The notes under the pieces: generated by a model
The model's input: only the letters and a program-made list of their open reading frames with translations
Databases searched by the model: none
Told to the model about the DNA's origin: nothing
Translations under genes and position numbers: made by a program
From: Spirodela intermedia
Lineage: Eukaryota > Streptophyta > Magnoliopsida > Alismatales > Araceae
DNA length: 64,000 nucleotides
Direction of reading: 5' to 3'
NCBI GenBank assembly: GCA_902729315.2
Contig: LR746278.1
Coordinates: forward strand, 2,077,001 to 2,141,000
Shown here: positions 55,135 to 64,000 of the stretch, one piece after another
Layout: each line of letters begins with the position of its first letter
Position numbering within the stretch: the first letter of the stretch is position 1

Positions 55135-58033
55135 CTTCTTCCTCTCTATTCTTCGCTTATTCCTCCGACGGGCTCTCTTCTTCCTGCTGGCGTCTTAAAA
55201 GAACCAGAAGGTTCTGGACTGTCCCGCTATTTGAACCCCCATGCCAACCATGGTTAAGTTAGACTACCCACAGACGACGAAAATCTTGACGCCGTTTGTA
55301 TCTCCACAGGCGGTGACGGACTGTGGATACTATGGCGAGAAATCAGGGGCGCGATATTTTGAGTGGTTTTCTCCCCACCGATAAATCGATAATGTCGGGA
55401 GTCTGGATACCTGTGCATGCTTAAGGACGCTGTCGGACTATACAGATCCTGCCACGTATACATCTCTTGCTCTTCCTCGTTAGACAGATGCTCTCCCCAT
55501 GATGAGACGCGTGGCTGACACGTGGAGACAGAAGAACGCGGCTAGTGGGGCGGCAGCTTATTTTCGGGACACGTCTCGATGTCACAGAGAGAGAGAGAGA
55601 CGAGAGGTAGAGAGTAAGAGCAGCCAGGAGAGAGAGAGGTTAGAGAGAGAGAGAGAGAGAGGACCTCGAAAGATGACAAAATTCTAACAGCTGATGGTGA
55701 CCACTCTGAGGTCTCCTAAACATTTGCGTTATTCCTTTTTCTATTGGGATTTATGGTGTTAACGGGGCGCGGGCCGAGTCTCCTCAAAGCCCAGCCGAGC
55801 CCAGTTAACCGACGCCTCCAAAATTTTACTTCTTATTTTCGTCTGATAAACGAAAATTATCACCTCTTGAGAGAGACTCTGCCGCCGAGACCAAAATCCC
55901 AAGTCTCAACTACCACCTCTCGCGAAGTAACGTCCCATTTTTTCGCGGCGACGTTTTGCAACTTCGGAGTTGACCCGCATCGAATCCTCACTCATTGACT
56001 TTGCCCCGTTAACATCAAGACAGGTGGGTGTCGCCCAACAAAATTATTTCTATTCCCAGAAATGATTTATCGTCATATAATCGCCGGGGGGGAATGGGAA
56101 AACCGGAATATTTAATCGACGCGTTGAAAATAACACAAGAAAAAAAGATCTCACCGGTAACAAAATTAGTTAAATATTGAAAATCCTATCCGATCCAAGG
56201 TTTCTGGGCAAGAGCCCCCCCACCCCCATGAATAGATAAGGCGTTACTGCAAGTCCACGGCTGCATTAAACGCAGTCACGTGATCCTTGGACCCCCAGGC
56301 CATAAATTTCCCACCACGGTGAGCATAAGCGAGTCCTGACCTAAGGCTGGCGAAACCCGCGTGAAGCTCCACTACGGGGGCAGAAAGCGGTGGGCGGCGA
56401 AGGCGCAGAACGTACGAGCCGTCTAAAAAAGAAATATCTCCACGCGTCAGGCATATCAGCTAGGGAGCGGCGGCTTTGGGAAAACGACAGAAAATCTCGG
56501 GAAGCGAAAAAGGAAGAATCGTAGTCGCAGGTGCTGCGAGAGCAGTCGGCCGGTATTTTGGTAGCAGGTTCCCTCTCTGCGGGCGAGTTTTTTTTTATCT
56601 TTAATTTTATTGGATCACGCAGATTAAATATTAATTGATTTATTAATTAATAATATTATTACGGTCTTACATGAAAAGTTCGGAGAAAATTCATGCCGGG
56701 CCCAGTAAAGGACGGGCCCAGAGAAAAGTGGTCCAATGGGTCTGCTGTCTGGACCGGGCCCATTTAGACGATCTCGCATTTACTTTGTTGGGAAACTGCA
56801 AGTGGCGTACCAGAGTTTTCGCGGCTGTTGAGGTGCACCTTTGACCGGGAAAAGCGGGTAAGTTACCGGCACGTGGCTACAGTGTCGGTGTGGCCGCGGA
56901 GTTCGGTTCTCCTCTCCGCCGACAGCCGCCTGCCATTTTTAGCATGCCGGCTGTTGGGCTCAGGACAGGCATCGTACACGAGCCGCTGTTCGAAGGAAAC
57001 CCAGTTTGTCTCGTCCACATCATCCTCTCTCTCTCTCTCTCTCTCTCTCTAAATATGTGGGTCGTTCTCTTTATGGTAAAAGAAGTGGTGTCTGAGAGGT
57101 GATACCGGGTTTAATGGCGTTAACGGAGGAGAAGCATCTCAGGTATCTGGGACAGCTGGCGGCTGGGCTCTCTAATGGGCTTACTTGGGACAGGCCCATT
57201 TGACACGACGATTTCCTGGGCCGAGAAATTTTCATCATGAGGGGCCCATTGGCTCATTATGGTATCCGGCTTGAGCTTCGATCCACCGCAGCCCACACTG
57301 GGAGTTGACCGGTAGGAGGAGAACGTCCTTCTTGTCTGGCATAGGCTAGCTTTTAGAAACCGAAGGCCCGAAAACCAGTTAATGGGCTATGGGCTCAGTA
57401 TGCGGCCCATTAGTATTCTTAGTGCAGTAATTTTCACAAAAAATCCGTCTGTCAATCCGTCTGTCAATCCGTTGACTTATCAGGAGGGAAAAGAGCAGGA
57501 GGAGATATTTTTGATGATATTTTAAAAATTAGTTTTTTCGGGAAATACACCCCACCAAGGCCGGTCAGCCCGAAGGCCGAAGGGGGGAAGGATCGATTTA
57601 TCGCGGAACTATCGGTCAGCCCGTTGACTCATCAGGAGGGAAAAGAGCAGGACGAGATATTTTTGGCGATGTTTTAAAAATTGGTTTTTTTTGGGAAATA
57701 CACCCGAACCGCCTGTTATTCAAGGGGCCCGGAGGGAGGAGGGATTGATTTATCGCGGAGTCTTCACCAGCGTGTGGAGGGCGGAAGAGGAAATGGGGGG
57801 GGGCGGGGGGGAAGAGGCGTGCTTTGGGCTCTCAGGATGGGGAATCGGTGGTCGAGTGGAGGCCGAAGACCTGGCCGCCTTCGTCCACACATCCATTTTC
57901 CTTCCCCGGGAGCCCCTGTTCATTCAATTTCCCCAGATACGCTAACCTTCCGTCCACCGCAACGGGAGGAGAGGAGCAGCCAGCCACGGCGGCGACGGCG
58001 AGTACTGCTGTATGAGGAAGTGGGCAAGGGCAG
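55135..58033. other. intergenic, no gene recognised
   Basis: This 2.9 kb stretch contains the zinc-finger promoter, GA tracts at about 55585-55600 and 55642-55662, a (CT)n tract at about 57026-57050, AT-rich sequence near 56600-56660, and a tandem duplication (listed separately) just upstream of the sigma factor gene. No coding region was supported. Confidence 0.55.
57470..57766. repeat. tandem duplication (period 152 bp) upstream of the sigma factor gene
   Basis: Two copies start CGTTGACTTATCAGGAGGG (57470) and CGTTGACTCATCAGGAGGG (57622). Both continue through AAAAGAGCAGGA and GAGATATTTTT to GGGAAATACACCC, and share GATTTATCGCGGA near their ends (57595 and 57745). Copies differ at scattered bases and in the GC-rich middle. 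A short repeat of CCGTCTGTCAAT precedes copy 1. Confidence 0.9.
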
Positions 58034-61000
58034 ATGAGGACCGGGCTCATGGCAGACTGGAGGTGCTCCTTCCCAGTCCAGTCGCCTGCTCCCGCCGGTC
58101 CTTCTACCAGGCCGCAGCAGCAGCAGCAGCAGCAGTCCACTTCTCCGGGTAAGTTGGAGGCGCAATTGGGCCCAGAGTCTTTTCTATAAATTCCTGCTCT
58201 TCGTCTGTCGCGCTTTGCCTCCGGAGTTCCCATTCATCTCTTCCGAAGTAGATCAGGGGTTGGATCGTGCATTTGCTAAAACTAGAAGAGGGGTTGTATA
58301 AGAACGTCCTGCTGCCCTTTTTCTTTGCTTTTAACGGGAAGAAATCCTTGATTACTTGAAACGATTATGGAAACGTTCGTAATTTTCCAGAATGAAATGC
58401 TGCTCGTCCGTCAGAAGGTTCGGAGGGAGAAGATGAAAGGTGTTTTGGTGAAATCCACGGAGGGCAGCCGTAGCGACCATTAAACAGTCTCACATTCCAT
58501 CCACTTGGTGGATTGAGTGATGGATACAACGACAACAGACTGCTCTTCACAGCATATTCGTGGAGCCTCGATTCTGATATAGCCATTGATGGGGAGGGCT
58601 AATCACTCTCAAAGCCTTTAGAGTTGATCGATCGAAGCGTTGACTCCATTTTTTTTTTTTATTGAACAGCATATTGCTTGAAGTGGATCTAGGAATGGAA
58701 AGTAGGGTTGTTCGTATGTTGTGCTGTGAACTGTTGCCCATGTCCATTTGGTTCTCGAGGCAGCGATCTGGGAAGCAGGATATGGGATTCTACCCTCCAG
58801 CCTTGTTATTTCTGACGCACGGTTGTTCAATATGAGGCAAGGATGGCGAGTGTGAGACTTTAAGATGGGTCAATGGGAATCTCTCTTGGAACTGCTTGCT
58901 CTTCAGCGATTCCATGGAATCATTAACGGGCCAATGGATATCTCCTAGTCCACATCAATAGCACGGGGGTATAACTATAACCGTGGATGAAAATGATACT
59001 CAGGCGTAGCCTTAGGTTTCTTTTTCTTTATCTGCTGTGTGATATTCTTTGGTTTCTGGGTGGGTTGCACACTCTTTACCTCTAGCTGGATTTCACAAGT
59101 TGACATGCGGGTGACTTAGTTTCCTCAAGGGAAACGAAAGGAGTTCCCGTGTGATGTGGACGGGAAATTATCTTCAGAGATTATTCAGAAGATGCTTCTT
59201 TCTGTGTTAACTTATTTTTCTGGCAGGCTTTTTTTTTTGGGTGCCTCATGAACTTCACCTACACTAAGAAATCAGCCTGTTGAATTAACATGATTGTTTA
59301 TTTGTACTTGGTCATTCCTCACGTTTAATATTTATATCATGCAATCGTCATTGTTCAGGCACGAGTGCGGTTGACTTTTTTCTGTGCTGACGTGTCTTGA
59401 AAACAACAGGGAGAATCAGGGAGAATTTCTTTGAAGCTGCCAAGGTGTCAATTCTACGCTCTGTTCCAGAGGAGGGTGGAGTTTTGCGCACTCAGATCTT
59501 GAGATCTTATACAAATCCATGTGGAGCGCCTCAAAACATTCGGAGCAATTGTGTCAAAATGAAAGAGGTCCGAATCATTTATTTAATACTTTTATTTTGA
59601 AATATCTTGTCCAATGATTAATTGACAGAAATTAGAATGGAATGTGGGTGGTTTGTTCTAGTTCTTCTATTGCATCTGGGATTGAAATGTTTTGGCCCGC
59701 CAATGTTTTCTGTTCAATCAGGTAAATGTTGGTAGGGAGCCTGTCGGTTCCATCAAATCCAGTGGAATGATGAAGAATGAGACAGAGGATGCTTCGTCCT
59801 CATATAACCTGAGATTTAGCCTGCTGATGGAAAACCTCAATGAGATTGAAGATATTCTCGTTGACTCTGACATGTTGAGGTTGCAAAGGGATATTCTGAT
59901 GCAAGTAGAAAGACTAGGGGCTCTGAAACTTTTTCATGCTTGTCTCTATAGAACACACATCGCACCAGTTTCTCTTAACCTGGCCTTGCCCCTTAATGGG
60001 TCGGAAGATTTGGGTGTAGATTCCGCAGCTAATGCCCAGGTCAGTCATACAGTTGTCCCATCAGGGAGAAAGAAGGAGAGGAAGTTGAGAAGACAGAAAG
60101 CGTCAGAAGAAAATGCTGATATGCCCGTGCGGGTCCTGTCATCACCCAAGGACAGAAATGACACCATTTCACCTTCTACTGGTTTACCAAGAACAGATGG
60201 TTCAAAATCCGGGAGAAAAAGACTCGTTCTTGCTAGGAACGAATCGAAAATGTCAATCGGGGTTAAGGTAATTATCATCCCATCTTCTAATCGTCCCTAT
60301 AAAAATGCCCAAAATCGGAAGTTTGCTGATTTACCTTAGTCTGCAGGACGTTGCTAAATTGGAAAGAATTCGCGATGAGTTGGAGGAAAGAACAGGGAGA
60401 GCATCCAGCTTTTCAAGGTGGGCAGAAGCAGCGGGAACTGACGAGAGGACTCTTCAGCAGCGTCTGCATTTTGGCTGGTATTGCAAGGACAGCCTCTTGA
60501 AAAGTACTCGGTCCTTGGTCATCTACCTCGCCAGAAGCTACCGAGGAATGGGGATCGCCTTTGACGACCTAATTCAGGTTCATCTGAGACTCCTGTTGTT
60601 GAACCATCTACGCATCTAATCCCCGGGTGTGGCCATAAGTTGACCCATATATCCGTATATACTGCAGGCTGGGAGTATAGGTGTCCTGCGAGGTGCGGAG
60701 AGATTTGACCCCAGCAGAGGATACAGGTTTTCTACATACGTTCAGTATTGGATTAGGAAATCAATGCTAGCTGTAGTAGGCAGATACTCTAGAGGGATCC
60801 ACATACCTGTACGTTCCTACTTCTGGGCCTGTGCTTCAGTTTATTCCTGCCAACAGTTTCACCTCAGAGGATAACCATTTGCTCATTGTCTCTGGTAGGC
60901 AACAATGGAGAAGGCCATCAAGCAGGTACAAAAAGCCAGGAGGACCCTGTCTACGGCCAAACACAGACGTCCACTAGACGCGGATGTAGCTGAGCTCACC

Positions 61001-61484
61001 GGCCTATCACTGGCCAAGGTCAGGTTGGCCGGCCAATGTGGGAGAGTTGTTGGCTCTATTAATCAGAAGAGAGGAGACGACTTGAACATCAAAGTCGCAG
61101 TATGTGGTCTAAACCCTTCAATCCCATGTACAAAAATCTCAGAAAATCTGTCCATCTGTGTAAACCCTCCTCTTGTCTTTCTGCAATGTGAAGGAAACCA
61201 TGGCAGATGTGACCATCAGAACTCCAGAGGAGGCTGTAATGAGGCAGCACATGAGGAATGACGTTGACAAGCTTCTGGAGAGCCTTCATCCGAGGGAGCG
61301 GCAGGTCCTGTTGCTCAGGTACGGCATGGTGGACGGCCGACGCCGATCGTTGGAGGAGATCGGGCAGCTGCTGCATGTGAGCAAGGAGTGGATCAGGAAG
61401 CTAGAGATTGCGGGCCTGGCCAAGGTTCGGAAAGAGGAGATCCAGAGGGAATTGAAACACTACATTCATCCACACTCTATTTAA
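58034..61484 (+). CDS. plastid RNA polymerase sigma factor (SIG3/SIGC-like)
   Basis: Seven exons (58034-58148, 59410-59567, 59722-60267, 60347-60577, 60668-60808, 60899-61099, 61194-61484) join in frame to 560 residues. Exon 1 encodes a leader with a run of seven glutamines (CAG repeat) and fits a plastid transit region. Conserved sigma-70 regions begin in exon 4: [20 protein letters not shown] (1.2-like), [20 protein letters not shown] and [20 protein letters not shown] (2.1-2.2), and [17 protein letters not shown] (2.3-2.4, melting and -10 recognition). Region 3 follows, then region 4: [15 protein letters not shown] with helix-turn-helix [20 protein letters not shown]. The HFGWYC block points to the SIG3/SIGC class. 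The protein directs the bacterial-type plastid polymerase to promoters. The AT-GC pattern of splice sites is normal. Upstream is the 152-bp tandem duplication. Confidence 0.93.
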
Positions 61485-62620
61485 ACTGGGTCGGCAGTTT
61501 CTTCCATTGGTTCTTTTGTGTACATAATTCAGCGAAAAAAGGGGATTTTTTTTTCCCACTTGAGCGTGGGAGTGAGCAAGTTATAAAGTCAGTACTGTGA
61601 TAGTTAGAGTGTTTCATTCCACAGAAAAGGGGGAATCCAGATGTCATCCACTTGTCTAATTTTTTTTTGCCCTTTTTGGCTACAAGTTTTTGGTGCTTAA
61701 ATGACGCATGACTGGAGCCCATTTTAGAATTAATGGGCCAAGCTAGAGAACCAAACTTGGCCTAATAGAAGCAAGCCTGGAGGCCCACCATAGATCCTGA
61801 CGTCGCTGGAACTGTCTAGACTCCGGTGGATTCTTGTATTACTAATGGACTATTTCTCACCTCATGGGCCATTCTCTTCTCTCATGTTAGGCCTATATGA
61901 TGCTGGAAGCATTGCCCTGGAAGGACACTGAATCTGGATTTTGAAATTTAAGGAAAAATAAAATCCTTTGTGTTTGTTCCTTCTTCTCTTAGGAGCTGGT
62001 TGCAAGGACCTGTTGCCCTGGTAAGGCTAGTCATGAGGACTCTATTGCTCTGATAGGGTTGGTTCGTGGGGACCCTACTGCTCCCGATTAGAGAGCATTA
62101 AGTTGTAGAATACTCGAATATGCATTCCCAGCCACATGCCTACTAGGTCAAAAAATGCATACCTAATTGAGGGTGGGTCAACATGAACCTAAGATGGAGG
62201 AAGAAGTTACCAAATGGAGTAAATTAATACATGATAAACTAAAACACTTAGAATAGAATGGACATGATATAAGTCAGTATATAACTTGACATCTCTTTTG
62301 GCCAACACGCAATTCTTTCCTTCAAACAATGTAGAGCTTGAAACCTCCATAGAGATAATTAACATGTAAGGAATAGATATAATGATGATCCTCCTAACTC
62401 CAATACTTCTTACAAGAACACCAGGGTTGATGATTTCACATTTAAGGGTTCTTAGAATTAAGGTTTATTTAGAGTGAGAGGCTGGCATGGATAGTAAGTT
62501 TGGATGGTATGAAATGTCAAAGGCTAGGAAGATTAGATTTGTCAATTCGAAGTTAGTGAGATTTGTTAATACTTATTGACATAACCCAAATCGTCTTTTA
62601 GAATGTATAAGTTAAGAACC
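61485..62620. other. intergenic, no gene recognised
   Basis: This holds the sigma factor 3' flank followed by AT-rich sequence. No coding or RNA gene was seen. Confidence 0.55.
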
Positions 62621-63546
62621 CATAGATAATTAAGTTGAGATCAAGATTAAGTTAAGAGAGAAATATATATCTATTAAATATAAAACATGATTCATAGATC
62701 AATGATAAAAGATTATATAAGACAACTGTCATGCAGTTAACTATGTAACGTAACTCAACAAATTATTACTTAATTGTGAGTCGATGAAGATTTCACTATC
62801 ACCATATCTCGCTTCAAAACTAAGTTGAGAGAAGATTTGATAAATAAAAACTTTGTTATAGATATTTATATAATATAAGAAGTTTATTATCTGATCCTAA
62901 CTTAGATAGCTTCCACATGCCCCCCCCATTGAGAATTAAGCTGAGATCAAGATTAAGCTAAGAGAAACATATATACATATTAACTATAAAATAAGATTAA
63001 TAAATCAATGATAAAAGATTATATAAGACAACTGTCATGCAATTAACTATGTAACATAACTCAACAAGTTATTACTTAATTGTTGAGTAGATGAAGATCT
63101 CACTATCACCATATCTCGCTTCAAAACTAAGTTGAGAGAAGATTTGATAAATAAAAACTTTGTTATAGATATTTATATAATATAAGAAGTTTATTATCTG
63201 ATCCTAACTTAGATAGCTTCCACATGCCCCCCCCCCATTGAGAATTAAGCTGAGATCAAGATTAAGCTAAGAGAAACATATATACATATTAACTATAAAA
63301 TAAGATTAATAAATCAATGATAAAAGATTATATAAGACAACTGTCATGCAATTAACTATGTAACATAACTCAACAAGTTATTACTTAATTGTTGAGTAGA
63401 TGAAGATCTCACTATCACCATATCTCGCTTCAAAACTAAGTTGAGAGAAGATTTGATAAATAAAAACTTTGTTATAGATATTTATATAATATAAGAAGTT
63501 TATTATCTGATCCTAACTTAGATAGCTTCCACATGCCCCCCCCCCC
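62621..63546. repeat. three tandem ~309-bp repeats ending in poly-C
   Basis: Units begin near 62621, 62928 and 63237 with GA(T/G)AATTAAGYTGAGATCAAG and end with GATAGCTTCCACATG followed by a C run. Copies 2 and 3 are almost identical; copy 1 has more differences (for example TTGTGAGTCG for TTGTTGAGTAG). The C run grows from 8 to 10 to 11. This is a short satellite-like array, possibly derived from a transposon; no coding potential was seen. Confidence 0.95.
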
Positions 63547-64000
63547 TTGTATGTATTAACTCATAGTCACAACCATCTCATTTCTAGACTCAAGTTATTG
63601 AAGAGACTAAAACTAACCATGAAAATTTGTAAATTCTTACCATGAATAAGACCACGTGAGAACAACCACGTGACAAAGGTAAATGACTAGTAGAACAACC
63701 ACGTGAGAGAGTACCTTTAGAGTGAACTGTTTTAAGTGTCATGGGTATGACTATGTAACAACCCAATGCCCAACCCATAACCTCCATATTGATGAGTCTA
63801 AATTTGTCAATCATATTTAAGAAGATATGATAGAAATGAATGAAAAGTTAGAGAAAGTATAATGCAAACCTGAAGATAGTTTTTGCCTTTTTAAAAGGGC
63901 TGAATTTAGGAATCATGATATGTATTTTGACCTAATTAGCGGTAAAAAAAAAACCTTAAGTAAACAATTATCTTCTATATGTTTATCAAAATTGAATTTG
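63547..64000. other. AT-rich window end with a cluster of three G-boxes
   Basis: CACGTG occurs at 63653-63658, 63667-63672 and 63700-63705, all within 53 bases and all in a context of (A)CCACGTGA. Two are preceded by ACAAC. No gene start is visible inside the window, so whether they serve a gene to the right, or are part of a repeat, is unknown. Confidence 0.6.

Noticed and set aside
57681-58037. A 118-codon frame ending at the sigma factor start
   Set aside because: It is glycine/arginine-rich from GC-rich leader DNA and overlaps the tandem duplication; at most an upstream frame, not a gene.
62621-63546. CRISPR-like array
   Set aside because: The units are 309 bp long and nearly whole-length repeats with no spacers, in a plant nuclear context.

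Overview
This window is nuclear DNA of a flowering plant. The genes carry many GT-AG introns and belong to plant families: Aux/IAA, a PLS/E-type PPR protein, a plant Aurora kinase, an arginine-rich tandem CCCH zinc finger, SYP7-type syntaxin and a plastid sigma factor. Several genes have very GC-rich first or only exons, and 5' regions are full of (CT)n/(GA)n tracts. This leans towards a monocot or early-diverging angiosperm, but I cannot name the species. Exon boundaries below were placed by hand from GT-AG sites, reading-frame closure and family conservation; every multi-exon model closes in frame.

Layout, left to right: a TauD/TfdA-like dioxygenase (+, 1.4-3.4 kb); an Aux/IAA auxin repressor (+, 4.5-5.4 kb); an intronless 3-hydroxyisobutyrate-dehydrogenase-like protein (-); tRNA-Leu(CAG) (-); an unrecognised acidic membrane protein (+); profilin (-); a GPI-anchored GH17 beta-1,3-glucanase with an X8 domain (-); a small 88-residue protein (+); a PPR protein resembling Arabidopsis At1g43980 (-); a NUDT8-like Nudix hydrolase (+, 9 exons); ATP-dependent phosphofructokinase (+, 14 exons) convergent with an Aurora kinase (-, 9 exons). 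About 650 bp upstream of Aurora lies a nearly pure purine GA satellite of about 1 kb.

From 36.2 to 46.4 kb is an AT-rich retrotransposon island with three nested layers. A decayed Ty1/copia element on the minus strand is split within its reverse transcriptase region by a second decayed copia element on the plus strand. That second element is itself interrupted by a 1.63 kb solo LTR with an exact 5-bp target duplication. Gene-rich sequence then resumes: a SYP71-type Qc-SNARE (+, 9 exons, one GC-AG intron), a CCCH zinc-finger regulator (-), and a plastid sigma factor (+, 7 exons). The right end holds three 309-bp tandem repeats and a G-box cluster.

The genes do not form a pathway or cluster; this is an ordinary plant gene neighbourhood (auxin signalling, cytoskeleton, cell wall, organelle RNA, glycolysis, mitosis, membrane fusion). 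I found no convincing new biological system. The most interesting points are structural: a triplicated splice acceptor in the Nudix gene, the three-level retroelement nest, the GA satellite, a perfect 16-bp hairpin, tandem duplications inside or just upstream of genes, and a poly-C-bearing satellite-like array.
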